The position numbers were made by a program, and so were the translations under genes. A DNA stretch of 64,000 bases from Aquisalimonas sp007126095 (GTDB taxonomy: Bacteria > Pseudomonadota > Gammaproteobacteria > Nitrococcales > Aquisalimonadaceae): positions 186,001 to 250,000 of the forward strand of contig NZ_JBLWFT010000001.1 of assembly GCF_048323695.1 (NCBI RefSeq). The letters are read 5' to 3'. The notes under the pieces are model-generated. The model was not told where the DNA came from. It did no database searches and saw nothing but the letters and a program-made list of their open reading frames with translations. Positions 26,219 to 34,919 of the stretch are shown one piece after another (positions within the stretch are counted from its first letter, which is position 1; every line of letters starts with the position of its first letter).

Positions 26219-26860
26219 ATGGCCACGAACGAAACCTCGATGAGTGCGTCCGAAATCCAGGCCAACCTGGTGCCCATGGTCGTTGAGCAGACGTCCCGGG
26301 GCGAGCGTGCCTACGACATCTTCTCGCGGCTGCTGAAGGAGCGCGTCGTCTTCCTGATCGGGCCGGTCGAGGATCACATGGCCAACCTGATCGTGGCGCA
26401 GCTGCTGTTTCTCGAGTCGGAGAACCCGGACAAGGACATCCACCTCTACATCAACTCGCCGGGCGGGTCGGTGACCGCGGGGCTGTCCATCTACGACACC
26501 ATGCAGTTCATCAAGCCCGATGTGTCCACCATGTGTGTCGGTCAGGCGGCCAGCATGGGCGCGCTGCTGCTCGCCGGGGGTGCCCACGGCAAACGCTATT
26601 CGCTGCCGAACTCCCGCGTCATGATCCATCAGCCGCTGGGCGGCTATCAGGGGCAGGCGACCGATATCGATATCCACGCCCGGGAGATCCTGAGCATCCG
26701 TGACCGGCTGAACCGGATTCTTGCCCACCACACCGGTCAGGACCTGGAGACCGTGCAGAACGACACCGAGCGAGACAACTTCATGTCGCCAGAAGGGGCT
26801 CGGGAGTACGGTCTGGTGGATCAGGTCCTGCAGGACCGCTCCAAGGTCGCCGAATCCTAG
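26219..26860 (+). CDS. clpP: ATP-dependent Clp protease proteolytic subunit ClpP
   Basis: ClpP (213 aa) forms the tetradecameric serine-protease barrel used with ClpX (encoded next) and ClpA. The triad is intact: Ser112 (GQAASMGA), His137 (MIHQPLGG) and Asp186 (TERDNFMS). The hydrophobic GLSIYDTMQFIKPDV and SPGGSVTAGL motifs are standard. The start two bases after tig gives tight coupling. A short N-terminal propeptide (about 13 residues) is probably removed. Confidence 0.97.
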   Translation: MATNETSMSASEIQANLVPMVVEQTSRGERAYDIFSRLLKERVVFLIGPVEDHMANLIVAQLLFLESENPDKDIHLYINSPGGSVTAGLSIYDTMQFIKPDVSTMCVGQAASMGALLLAGGAHGKRYSLPNSRVMIHQPLGGYQGQATDIDIHAREILSIRDRLNRILAHHTGQDLETVQNDTERDNFMSPEGAREYGLVDQVLQDRSKVAES

Positions 26861-26869
26861 CTCCCATTG

Positions 26870-26897
26870 CCGGGTGCCATGCTAGTGTGGCATCCGG
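26870..26897 (+). terminator. Hairpin in the clpP-clpX gap
   Basis: CCGGGTGCCA (26870-26879) pairs with TGGCATCCGG (26888-26897; one G-U), 10-bp stem and 8-nt loop, 10 bases after the clpP stop. No long T-run follows, so it may attenuate transcription or protect mRNA rather than fully terminate. Confidence 0.5.
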
Positions 26898-27046
26898 TTA
26901 TCCCTTCCGGACTGTGACGTTGGGCGCCATCCGCGGCGTCCGCTCTTGCGTGACCCCTCAAAAGCAGGCAAGGTTTGAAGTGATGGCATCCGCCAGCGCG
27001 GTGTGGCGCAAGCCATGCAAGTCCTGGAACTAACCGAGGATCGGTC

Positions 27047-28327
27047 ATGAGCGACAGAGACAAGACGCGTGGTGACGACGGCGGTAAGCTGCTGTACTGC
27101 TCTTTCTGCGGCAAGAGCCAGCATGAAGTACGCAAGCTGATCGCCGGTCCGTCCGTGTTCGTCTGTGATGAGTGTGTCGAGCTCTGCAATGACATCATCC
27201 GTGAGGAGATGCAGGAGAAGAGTGCGTCCGGCGACTCGCAACTTCCGAAACCCCACGAAATCGCCCACGTACTGGACGAGTATGTCATTGGCCAGGGCCT
27301 GGCCAAGCGGACGCTCTCGGTCGCTGTCTACAACCACTACAAGCGGCTTGAAGCAGTTCAGGGCAAGAAGGATGACGTCGAGCTCACCAAGAGCAACATC
27401 CTGCTGATCGGGCCCACGGGCTCGGGCAAGACGCTGCTGGCGGAGACGCTGGCGAGGCTGCTGGACGTCCCGTTCACCATCGCCGACGCGACCACGCTGA
27501 CTGAGGCGGGGTACGTTGGTGAAGATGTCGAGAACATCATCCAGAAGCTGCTGCAGAAGTGCGATTACGACGTGGAGAAGGCCCAGACGGGCATCGTCTA
27601 CATCGACGAGATCGACAAGATCTCGCGCAAGGCGGACAACCCGTCCATCACCCGAGACGTCTCAGGTGAGGGGGTGCAGCAGGCGCTGCTGAAGCTGATC
27701 GAAGGGACGACGGCGTCGGTGCCGCCCCAGGGCGGACGCAAGCACCCGCAGCAGGAGTTCCTGCAGGTGCACACCGGCGGTATCCTGTTCATCGTCGGCG
27801 GTGCGTTTGCCGGGCTGGACAAGCTCATCCGCGACCGCTCCGAGAGTGGTGGCATTGGCTTCTCTGCGGAGATCAAGGCCGAGAGCGAGCGCAAGAGCAT
27901 GGGCGAGACCCTGCACGACGTGGAGCCCCAGGATCTGATCAAGTACGGACTGATCCCGGAGTTCGTCGGCCGTCTGCCCGTGATCGCCACGCTGGACGAG
28001 CTGGATGAGGATGCGTTGATCGAGATCCTCAGTCAGCCGAAGAATGCGGTCACCAAGCAGTACCAGAAGCTCTTCGAGATGGAAGGGGTCGAGCTGGAGT
28101 TCAGGGAAGAAGCGCTGCGTGCAGTGGCGCAGAAAGCCATGGAGCGCGGGACCGGCGCTCGCGGGCTGCGCACCATCATCGAGAACGTCCTGCTCGATAC
28201 CATGTACGACATCCCGTCCATGGAAGGCGTCAGCAAGGTGGTCGTGGATGACGCGGTGATCCGCGGCGAAACCAAACCTTACCTGATCTACGAGTCCCCG
28301 GAGCATTCCCGGGCGGCGTCCGACTAG
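27047..28327 (+). CDS. clpX: ATP-dependent Clp protease ATPase subunit ClpX
   Basis: ClpX (426 aa) unfolds substrates and feeds them to ClpP. An N-terminal C4 zinc domain (YCSFCGKSQHEV and VCDECVELC) is followed by the AAA+ domain with Walker A GPTGSGKT (K128), Walker B IVYIDEIDKI, the RKH-like pore loop region and the ClpP-contact IGF-equivalent (GGIGFSAE). ATG 27047 follows GAGGATC. The gap of 186 nt from clpP holds a hairpin and possibly an independent promoter. Confidence 0.98.
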   Translation: MSDRDKTRGDDGGKLLYCSFCGKSQHEVRKLIAGPSVFVCDECVELCNDIIREEMQEKSASGDSQLPKPHEIAHVLDEYVIGQGLAKRTLSVAVYNHYKRLEAVQGKKDDVELTKSNILLIGPTGSGKTLLAETLARLLDVPFTIADATTLTEAGYVGEDVENIIQKLLQKCDYDVEKAQTGIVYIDEIDKISRKADNPSITRDVSGEGVQQALLKLIEGTTASVPPQGGRKHPQQEFLQVHTGGILFIVGGAFAGLDKLIRDRSESGGIGFSAEIKAESERKSMGETLHDVEPQDLIKYGLIPEFVGRLPVIATLDELDEDALIEILSQPKNAVTKQYQKLFEMEGVELEFREEALRAVAQKAMERGTGARGLRTIIENVLLDTMYDIPSMEGVSKVVVDDAVIRGETKPYLIYESPEHSRAASD

Positions 28328-28335
28328 CGTGATGC

Positions 28336-28358
28336 GGGGCGGCGGGGTTCGCCGCCCC
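28336..28358 (+). terminator. GC-rich hairpin after clpX
   Basis: GGGGCGGCG (28336-28344) pairs with CGCCGCCCC (28350-28358) around GGGTT, nine bases after the clpX stop. A T-run (TTTT) appears only about 13 bases further on, so termination efficiency is uncertain. Confidence 0.5.
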
Positions 28359-28452
28359 GGCGCTCCTGCCTTTTCCCTGATTCACCGACGGGCTCACGAA
28401 GCCGATTGGCGTGGGTCATGGTGTCGTTGTCCCGATTGCCTGCAGTGATCCA

Positions 28453-28480
28453 TTGAAACCGGCATGACATGACCACATAT
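28453..28480 (+). promoter_or_regulatory. Heat-shock (sigma-32) promoter candidate of lon
   Basis: TTGAAA (28453-28458), 14-nt spacer and CCACATAT (28473-28480) match the sigma-32 consensus (TTGAAA, 11-16 nt, CCCCATNT) with one change. The position, about 75 nt before the lon start, fits the known heat-shock control of lon. Confidence 0.7.
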
Positions 28481-28555
28481 TGAGAGTCAGGCAAGTTCAA
28501 TGGCTCGGGCGTATCCGCCCTGCCTTCAAACCAGTTCAAGCGAGGTTGACCCTAC

Positions 28556-31003
28556 ATGACCCGCAATGACGACAGCTCTGAAATCGTCAAGGAAACCCTG
28601 AACGCCGCGCCGGTGCTGCCGCTGCGCGACGTTGTCGTCTATCCCCATATGGTGATTCCCCTGTTCGTGGGCAGGGAAAAGTCCATCAAGGCGCTGGAGT
28701 CCGCCATGGAAGCGGACAAGCAGATCCTGCTGGTGGCACAGAAGAGTGCGGAAGTGGATGACCCGGCGGTGTCCGATCTCTACGAGCAGGGTACTGTCGC
28801 CACCATCCTGCAGATGCTCAAACTCCCGGACGGCACGGTCAAGGTGCTGGTCGAAGGCCTGCATCGGGCGCGTGTGATCAGCGTCCATGCTGACGATGAC
28901 TTCTTCACGGCGCACGCCGTGATCCCGGAGCAGACGGACTACTCGGAAGATCGCGAGGTTGACGTTCTGGCCCGTTCGATCATGAGCCAGTTCGATCAGT
29001 ACGTGAAGCTGAACAAGAAGGTGCCGCCGGAGATTCTGTCCTCTTTGCAGGGCATCGACGATCCCGGTCGGCTCGCCGATACCATCGCTGCGCATATGGC
29101 GCTGAAGATCGAGGGCAAGCAGCAGATCCTGGAGATCGAGGACGTGCGGGAGCGGCTGGAGCACCTGCTCGGACTGATCGAGGGCGAGATCGATGTGCTG
29201 CAGATCGAGAAGCGCATCCGTGGTCGCGTGAAGCAGCAGATGGAGAAGAGCCAGCGCGAGTACTACCTCAACGAACAGGCCAAGGCCATCCAGAAGGAAC
29301 TGGGCGAACTGGAAGACGCGCCCAACGATACCGACGAGCTCGAGCAGAAGATCGAGAACTCCGGCATGCCCGACGAGGTCATGACCAAGGCCAAGGCCGA
29401 GCTCAATAAGCTGCGGATGATGCAGCCCATGTCTGCGGAAGCCACGGTGGTGCGCAACTACGTCGAGTGGCTGGTGTCTGTGCCGTGGAAGAAGCGCAGC
29501 CGGGTTAAACACGACCTGGACAAGGCGCAAAGCGTGCTGGACAACGACCATTACGGTCTGGAGAAGGTCAAGGAGCGCATCCTCGAGTATCTGGCCGTGC
29601 AGAAGCGCGTGAAGAAGCTCAAGGGCCCGATTCTGTGCCTCGTGGGCCCGCCCGGCGTGGGCAAGACCTCCCTGGGCCAGTCAATTGCCCGGGCCACGAA
29701 CCGCAAGTTCGTGCGCATGTCCCTGGGCGGTGTGCGTGACGAAGCGGAGATCCGTGGCCATCGCCGGACCTATATCGGCTCGCTACCGGGCAAGATCGTC
29801 CAAAACCTCTCCAAGGCGGGGACGCGCAATCCGCTGTTTCTGCTGGACGAGGTGGACAAGATGGCCATGGATTTCCGTGGCGATCCGGCCTCGGCCCTGC
29901 TCGAGGTGCTTGATCCGGAGCAGAATGCGACCTTCCAGGACCATTATCTGGAAGTGGATGTGGACCTCTCGGAGGTGCTCTTCATCTGCACGGCCAACAC
30001 CATGAACATCCCGGCGCCGTTGCTGGATCGCATGGAGGTCATCCGCCTTGCCGGTTACACTGAGCACGAGAAGGTCAATATCGTCCAGCGGTACCTGTTG
30101 CCGAAGCAGATGAAGGCGAACGGGCTCAAGGAGGGCGAGCTGGAGGTTAGCGAGAACGCGCTGAAGGATATCGTTCGGCATTACACCCGTGAAGCCGGCG
30201 TGCGCAGCCTGGAGCGTGAAGTCGCCAAGATCTGCCGCAAGGTGGTGAAGGAGCTGGTGCAGGCCCCGCGCGAGAAGAAGCTGGTGGTCAATACCCAGAA
30301 CCTCGACAAGTATCTCGGCGTTCGGCGCTACCGTTACGGTGTCGCGGAGGAGAAGGACCAGATCGGTCATGTCACCGGGCTTGCCTGGACCGAAGTCGGC
30401 GGCGAGCTGCTCAATATCGAGTCCGCAATCGTCCCTGGCAAGGGCAAGATGACGCACACCGGCCAGCTGGGCGAGGTGATGAAGGAGTCCATTCAGGCCG
30501 CCATGACAGTGGTTCGCAGCCGCGCCCGGATGCTGGGCATCCAGCCGGACTTCCACCAGAACAGCGACGTTCACATCCATGTTCCGGAAGGCGCGATTCC
30601 CAAGGATGGTCCGAGTGCCGGTATCGGCATGTGCACCGCGCTGGTCTCCGCGCTCACCGGCATCCCGGTGAAGTCGTCGGTGGCCATGACCGGGGAGATC
30701 ACCCTGCGGGGCGAGGTACTGCCCATCGGCGGCCTCAAGGAGAAGCTTCTGGCGGCGCACCGTGGCGGAATCACCACCGTGGTCATCCCGGAGGAGAACC
30801 GCAAGGACCTCCAGGAGATTCCCAAGGGCGTCATCGGTAAGCTGGACGTGCGTCCGGTGCGCTGGATTGATGAAGTGCTTGAACTGGCTCTGGTTCAGAC
30901 CCCCCAGCCGCTGCCCGAGGACGAGGCTGGCACCGATGAAGAGCAGGCGCCGAAGAAGCGGTCACGCAGCAAAAAGAAGGAAGGCGGTGTCCGGGCGCAT
31001 TGA
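28556..31003 (+). CDS. lon: ATP-dependent protease Lon
   Basis: Lon (815 aa) degrades misfolded and regulatory proteins in the cytoplasm. The N-terminal substrate domain begins VLPLRDVVVYPHMVIPLFVGR. The AAA+ domain has Walker A GPPGVGKTSLG (K370) and LDEVDKM. The protease domain has the Ser-Lys dyad S687 (PKDGPSAGIGM) and K730 (GLKEKLLAAHRGG). The C-terminus is a basic KKRSRSKKKEGG tail. A sigma-32-like promoter precedes it, and its stop codon overlaps the -35 box of the next promoter. Confidence 0.98.
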   Translation: MTRNDDSSEIVKETLNAAPVLPLRDVVVYPHMVIPLFVGREKSIKALESAMEADKQILLVAQKSAEVDDPAVSDLYEQGTVATILQMLKLPDGTVKVLVEGLHRARVISVHADDDFFTAHAVIPEQTDYSEDREVDVLARSIMSQFDQYVKLNKKVPPEILSSLQGIDDPGRLADTIAAHMALKIEGKQQILEIEDVRERLEHLLGLIEGEIDVLQIEKRIRGRVKQQMEKSQREYYLNEQAKAIQKELGELEDAPNDTDELEQKIENSGMPDEVMTKAKAELNKLRMMQPMSAEATVVRNYVEWLVSVPWKKRSRVKHDLDKAQSVLDNDHYGLEKVKERILEYLAVQKRVKKLKGPILCLVGPPGVGKTSLGQSIARATNRKFVRMSLGGVRDEAEIRGHRRTYIGSLPGKIVQNLSKAGTRNPLFLLDEVDKMAMDFRGDPASALLEVLDPEQNATFQDHYLEVDVDLSEVLFICTANTMNIPAPLLDRMEVIRLAGYTEHEKVNIVQRYLLPKQMKANGLKEGELEVSENALKDIVRHYTREAGVRSLEREVAKICRKVVKELVQAPREKKLVVNTQNLDKYLGVRRYRYGVAEEKDQIGHVTGLAWTEVGGELLNIESAIVPGKGKMTHTGQLGEVMKESIQAAMTVVRSRARMLGIQPDFHQNSDVHIHVPEGAIPKDGPSAGIGMCTALVSALTGIPVKSSVAMTGEITLRGEVLPIGGLKEKLLAAHRGGITTVVIPEENRKDLQEIPKGVIGKLDVRPVRWIDEVLELALVQTPQPLPEDEAGTDEEQAPKKRSRSKKKEGGVRAH

Positions 31004-31029
31004 CACCGCGTTGGCCCGATTGCTATAAA
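31000..31029 (+). promoter_or_regulatory. Near-consensus sigma-70 promoter at the lon stop codon
   Basis: TTGACA (31000-31005), 18-nt spacer and TATAAA (31024-31029). The expected start near 31036 coincides with the base of a terminator hairpin (31037-31075), so it would first make a very short RNA unless polymerase reads through to hupB. Confidence 0.65.
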
Positions 31030-31036
31030 CGACGCG

Positions 31037-31075
31037 GCTGGTGGTGATGGGCACCAATGCACCACCAGCTTTTTT
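31037..31075 (+). terminator. Strong intrinsic terminator between lon and hupB
   Basis: GCTGGTGGTG (31037-31046) pairs perfectly with CACCACCAGC (31060-31069), 13-nt loop, followed by six T residues (31070-31075). It is the evident terminator of lon. Confidence 0.9.
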
Positions 31076-31101
31076 GTTGGGCCGGATATTGGCCCGGGGG
31101 C

Positions 31102-31130
31102 TGGACAGAGGCAGGCTCAGATGCGATAAA
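31102..31130 (+). promoter_or_regulatory. Candidate hupB promoter
   Basis: TGGACA (31102-31107), 17-nt spacer with an extended TGC element, and GATAAA (31125-31130). It lies beyond the lon terminator and would give a leader of about 135 nt for hupB. Confidence 0.45.
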
Positions 31131-31273
31131 GTGGCCCTGCAGCTGGCGCCGCTGGCGCCTTTGCGAGAAGCAGGCCGCATCTTCCCGAGGAACCGCATAG
31201 CTTGTAGAGTTGGCTGCGGTTAAGAAATGGAAGTGACGTTGTCCAGGTAGAACAACACTAAGGGGAATACAGG

Positions 31274-31546
31274 ATGAACAAATCGGAACTGATCGAAGCC
31301 GTTGCCCAGAATGCTGACCTGTCCAAGGCCTCTGCCGCCAAGGCAGTGGACGCCATGGTCGACGCTGTGACCAGCGCCCTGAAGGAGAACGATTCCGTGA
31401 GCCTGGTCGGCTTCGGCACCTTCTCCGTGCGTGAGCGCGCGGCACGGTCTGGCCGCAACCCGCGGACCGGTGCCACCATCAACATCCCTGCGACCAAAGT
31501 GCCGAGCTTCAAGGCTGGCAAAGCGCTGAAGGATGCTGTAAACTAG
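31274..31546 (+). CDS. hupB: DNA-binding protein HU-beta
   Basis: HU (90 aa) is a dimeric nucleoid protein that bends DNA. The canonical MNKSELIEAVAQNADLSKASA start, VGFGTFSVRERAARSGRNPRTG beta-arm with the intercalating region, and VPSFKAGKALKDAVN end are present. AGGGGAATACAGG precedes the ATG. The place after lon is conserved. tRNA-Val begins only 15 nt after the stop with no promoter between, so mRNA and tRNA are probably cotranscribed and processed. Confidence 0.98.
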   Translation: MNKSELIEAVAQNADLSKASAAKAVDAMVDAVTSALKENDSVSLVGFGTFSVRERAARSGRNPRTGATINIPATKVPSFKAGKALKDAVN

Positions 31547-31561
31547 CGCCTTCTTCGATTG

Positions 31562-31637
31562 GGGTGGTTAGCTCAGCTGGTAGAGCGTCGCCCTTACAAG
31601 GCGAATGTCGGGGGTTCGATCCCCTCACCACCCACCA
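31562..31637 (+). tRNA. tRNA-Val (anticodon TAC)
   Basis: 76 nt; acceptor GGGTGGT/ACCACCC; anticodon stem-loop CGCCCTTACAAGGCG gives TAC; T-loop GTTCGATCC; CCA encoded. Starts 15 nt after hupB. Confidence 0.97.
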
Positions 31638-31655
31638 AGTGGTGTATCAAAATCC

Positions 31656-31732
31656 GGAGCGGTAGTTCAGTTGGTTAGAATGCCGGCCTGTCACGCCGGA
31701 GGTCGCGGGTTCGAGTCCCGTCCGCTCCGCCA
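31656..31732 (+). tRNA. tRNA-Asp (anticodon GTC)
   Basis: 77 nt; acceptor GGAGCGG/CCGCTCC; anticodon stem-loop CCGGCCTGTCACGCCGG gives GTC; T-loop GTTCGAGTC; CCA encoded. 18 nt after tRNA-Val. Confidence 0.97.
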
Positions 31733-31742
31733 TATTTGTTAT

Positions 31743-31768
31743 CGAAAGGCGCCTTAGGGCGCCTTTCG
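31743..31768 (+). terminator. Terminator of the hupB-tRNA transcript
   Basis: An 11-bp perfect stem CGAAAGGCGCC/GGCGCCTTTCG with a TTAG loop, 10 nt after tRNA-Asp. Confidence 0.8.
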
Positions 31769-31934
31769 TGTTACAGGGCATGGATTTTCTCGCAGTGCCC
31801 GATTGCGTCCGGTGCAGACGTTCCGGAACCATTACATGGCCCTGACGGTCAGTGCCCTTGGCCTGATACGATAAGTGGCATCAGTGGCGGCCGACCACGC
31901 GGGGTTGGCTGCATCAATAGGGACAGGGTGGAGC

Positions 31935-33857
31935 ATGCTGCAATCCATCAGAGATCGGGCGACCGGCTGGATCGCCTGGGTGGTCATTATCCTCATCGGT
32001 TCCGCGTTCGCGCTGTTTGGCCTGTCCAACTACATGGAACCGGGCGGAACGCCGCGCGCCGTGGCGACGGTGAATGGGTCCGAGATCAGCCGCAACGTGG
32101 TGGGCCAGGCCTACCGGGATCAGCGACAGCAGATCGAGCGGGCCTATGGCGATGATCTGGAAATCACCGAGGAGATCGATCGCGAGATCCGGCGGGATGC
32201 GCTGGAGCGGCTGATCAACCAGCGTCTGGTTGCCGATTACATCGGCGATCGCAACATGACCCTCTCGGATCAGGATCTCGCCGCCATCATTCGGTCGCAG
32301 GAAATGTTCCATGAAGGCGGCCGGTTCTCGCAGGAGCGCTACCAGGCGGTGTTGCGGGCCAACCAGATGAGTTCCGCGCAGTACGAACAGCAGATCCGCC
32401 GGGATGCGCTGGCGCAGCAGTTGCGCGCCGCATTCAGTGAGAGCGGGCTGGTCACGGAACGGGAAGTGGATGATCTTCTGCGCCTGCAGATGCAGGAGCG
32501 GGATATCGCCTGGTTACGGCTGGATGCTGCCGCGTGGCATGACGACGTGGAGGTTTCCGAAGACGCCATCCAGGCCTATTACGATGAGCACCGCGATACC
32601 TTCGTGACGGAGGAGCGGGTGCGGCTTGCCTATGTGGAGCTGCGCCGCGAGGATCTCATCGACGACGTCGACGTCAGCGACGATGAGATCGAGACCCGCT
32701 ACGAGCAGGTTCGTGGGGACCGGTACACCGAGGATCGCCTCGTTGAGGCACGGCATATCCTCATCCGTGTGGATGAGGATGCGGATGACGAGACCGTGAC
32801 AGAGGCGAAGCAGCGTGTCGAGGAACTGCGCCAGCGCATCATGGACGGCGAATCCTTTGTGGAGCTTGCTGAAGCGTATTCCGATGATCCCGGTTCCGCC
32901 GGCCGGGGAGGCGATCTCGGGCGTGTCGAACGGGGCGATATGGTGGAGCCGTTCGAAGACGCGCTGTTCGCACTGGACGAGGGTGAAGTCTCCGAGCCGG
33001 TCCGGTCGCCCTTCGGCATCCATCTCATCGAAGCCACCACCGCGACCGGTGGCGAGGTCACCCCCCTTGAGGAGGTGCGCGACGAACTCCGCCGCGAGAT
33101 CGCCGAGGAGCAGGTGAGCAACGAGTACTTCGACGACCTGAATCGGCTTGACGAGCTCGCTTTCGACTCCCCGGGCACCCTCGATGACGCGGCAGATGCC
33201 CTGGGGCTGGAGATTCGCGAGAGCGACTGGTTCACTCGTGACGGGGGCGACGATGGCATTGCCGCCCGGACGGAGGTGGTGGAAGCGGCGTTCGATCCGG
33301 AAGTGCTGGACGACCGCATGAACAGTCCCGTCATCGAGCTGGGTGATGACCGCGCGGTGGTGGTGCGGGTCGCGGAGCACGAGCCGCAGGACCAGCTTTC
33401 CCTCGACGACGTTCGTGATGACATCGAAGTCCGTGTGCGTAACCGCAAGGCGGTGGAGGCGGCGGAAGCCTTCGCGGACGAACTCATTGAGCGTATCCGC
33501 GACGGCGATAATCCGACGGACATCGCCTCCGAAGACGGGCGGGTGTCCTTCGAGGACATCGGCTGGGTGAATCGCGAAGAGGGTGAGGCCCCGTGGCAGG
33601 TGTTGCGCGCGGTATTCAGTATGGCACGCCCCGAGAACGACCGCCCCGGCCTGGAGAAGATCCTGGCTGCGGACGACCCGGTTGTGCTGGTTCTGCGCGG
33701 CGTACGCGATGGTGACGTCGAAGGGGTCGACCCCGAGGAGCGTCGCGAGCTGGCTGATCGGTTGCGGGATTCCTACGGCGACGAAGCCGTGGAGCAGTTC
33801 CTGGCCCAGCTGCGCGCCGATGCCGACGTGGAAATCCACGACGACGACTACCGCTAG
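31935..33857 (+). CDS. ppiD: Periplasmic folding chaperone PpiD
   Basis: PpiD (640 aa) is an inner-membrane-anchored parvulin-like chaperone at the Sec translocon exit. One N-terminal membrane helix (about residues 13-32, WIAWVVIILIGSAFALFGL) is followed by a SurA-N-like chaperone region and a PpiC domain (about 266-368, EARHILIRVDEDADD to RSPFGIHLIEA). The rest is very acidic, with many DD/DE pairs, consistent with periplasmic life in salt. ATG 31935 is chosen because it directly precedes the membrane anchor. The hupB-ppiD order is conserved. Confidence 0.93.
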   Translation: MLQSIRDRATGWIAWVVIILIGSAFALFGLSNYMEPGGTPRAVATVNGSEISRNVVGQAYRDQRQQIERAYGDDLEITEEIDREIRRDALERLINQRLVADYIGDRNMTLSDQDLAAIIRSQEMFHEGGRFSQERYQAVLRANQMSSAQYEQQIRRDALAQQLRAAFSESGLVTEREVDDLLRLQMQERDIAWLRLDAAAWHDDVEVSEDAIQAYYDEHRDTFVTEERVRLAYVELRREDLIDDVDVSDDEIETRYEQVRGDRYTEDRLVEARHILIRVDEDADDETVTEAKQRVEELRQRIMDGESFVELAEAYSDDPGSAGRGGDLGRVERGDMVEPFEDALFALDEGEVSEPVRSPFGIHLIEATTATGGEVTPLEEVRDELRREIAEEQVSNEYFDDLNRLDELAFDSPGTLDDAADALGLEIRESDWFTRDGGDDGIAARTEVVEAAFDPEVLDDRMNSPVIELGDDRAVVVRVAEHEPQDQLSLDDVRDDIEVRVRNRKAVEAAEAFADELIERIRDGDNPTDIASEDGRVSFEDIGWVNREEGEAPWQVLRAVFSMARPENDRPGLEKILAADDPVVLVLRGVRDGDVEGVDPEERRELADRLRDSYGDEAVEQFLAQLRADADVEIHDDDYR

Positions 33858-33860
33858 TCA

Positions 33861-33899
33861 GCTCCCCGGTGGCGCCTCATGGAGGCGCCACCGGGGAGC
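33861..33899. terminator. Long bidirectional hairpin between ppiD and fabI
   Basis: A perfect 17-bp stem, GCTCCCCGGTGGCGCCT (33861-33877) with its complement (33883-33899), loop CATGG. Convergent genes end on both sides. There is no T-run, so it may act mainly as an mRNA-end stabiliser or Rho-assisted stop. Confidence 0.75.
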
Positions 33900-33905
33900 C
33901 TTCCC

Positions 33906-34703
33906 TCATTCCTCTTCCAGGCCGTCCAGGCCGGGCAGCCCGACGATGTGGAACCCGCTGTCCACGTGCACGATCTCGCCCGTCATCCCCCGGGCAAGAT
34001 CCGAGCAGAGGAACGCGGCCACGTTACCCACTTCATCGGTGGTCACGTTGCGCTTCAGCGGCGCGGAGCGGGCATTGAACTCCAGCATCTTGCGGAAGCT
34101 GCCGATTCCGGCGGCCGCGAGCGTCTTGATCGGGCCGGCGGACAGGCCATTGACGCGTATACCGTGGGGGCCCAGGTCGTAGGCCATGTAGCGCACGCTG
34201 GCCTCGAGACTCGCCTTGGCCGCACCCATGACGTTGTAGCTGGGCAGGGCTCGTTCGGCGCCGAGGTAGGTTAGTGTCAGCAGCGACGATTCCTCGTGCA
34301 TCATGCCGCGCAGGGCCCGGGCCAGGGCCACGAAGCTGTAGGCACTGATGTCGTGGGAGATGCGATAGCCGTCGCGCGTGGTGTTGTCCACATACGAGCC
34401 CTTGAGCTCGTCCTGGGGAGCAAAGCCGATGGAGTGCACCGCGGCGTCCACTGTGTCCCAGTGCTTCGACAGCGCCGGGGCGAGATTGTCAAAGTCTTCG
34501 TCCTGGCTCACGTCCAGCGGCAGGACGATATCGCTGCCCAGTTCCGCGGCGAACTTCTCGACCCGCGGCTTGAGCTTTTCGCCCAGATAGGTGAACGCCA
34601 GTTCCGCGCCTTCACGCCGCATGGCCTGGGCCACGCCGTAGGCGATGGAGCGGTTACTGGCCACGCCCGTGATCAGCACCCTTTTTCCGGAAAGAAATCC
34701 CAT
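33906..34703 (-). CDS. fabI: Enoyl-[acyl-carrier-protein] reductase (NADH) FabI
   Basis: FabI (265 aa) catalyses the last reduction of each fatty-acid elongation cycle and is the triclosan/isoniazid-class target. SDR features are visible: N-terminal GKRVLITGVASNRSIAYG, and the catalytic Y-x6-K in SYNVMGAAKASLEAS. The late GPIKTLAAAGIGSFRKML and HVDSGFHIVG elements are standard. Start 34703 (MGFLSGKRVL) is preceded by GAGGAG. The Tyr156/Tyr146 pocket appears normal. Confidence 0.97.
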   Translation of the reverse strand: MGFLSGKRVLITGVASNRSIAYGVAQAMRREGAELAFTYLGEKLKPRVEKFAAELGSDIVLPLDVSQDEDFDNLAPALSKHWDTVDAAVHSIGFAPQDELKGSYVDNTTRDGYRISHDISAYSFVALARALRGMMHEESSLLTLTYLGAERALPSYNVMGAAKASLEASVRYMAYDLGPHGIRVNGLSAGPIKTLAAAGIGSFRKMLEFNARSAPLKRNVTTDEVGNVAAFLCSDLARGMTGEIVHVDSGFHIVGLPGLDGLEEE

Positions 34704-34919
34704 GACAGGTCTCCTCGCTGTGACAGTTGTCATCGTGAACAGCGACACGGCGTGCCCGCACCGCGGGGCAGGGCGCGACCGTGACGATACCGGGCGGACT
34801 ATAACGTATTCCCGGTGTTTTCGGGCAGCCCGGCACGTTGGCACGGCGTTGGCCGTGGAGTTCTGCTATCCTGCGATCCGGCTTATTTCACTGCCGGCAG
34901 ATGATCTGAAAACAGACCC

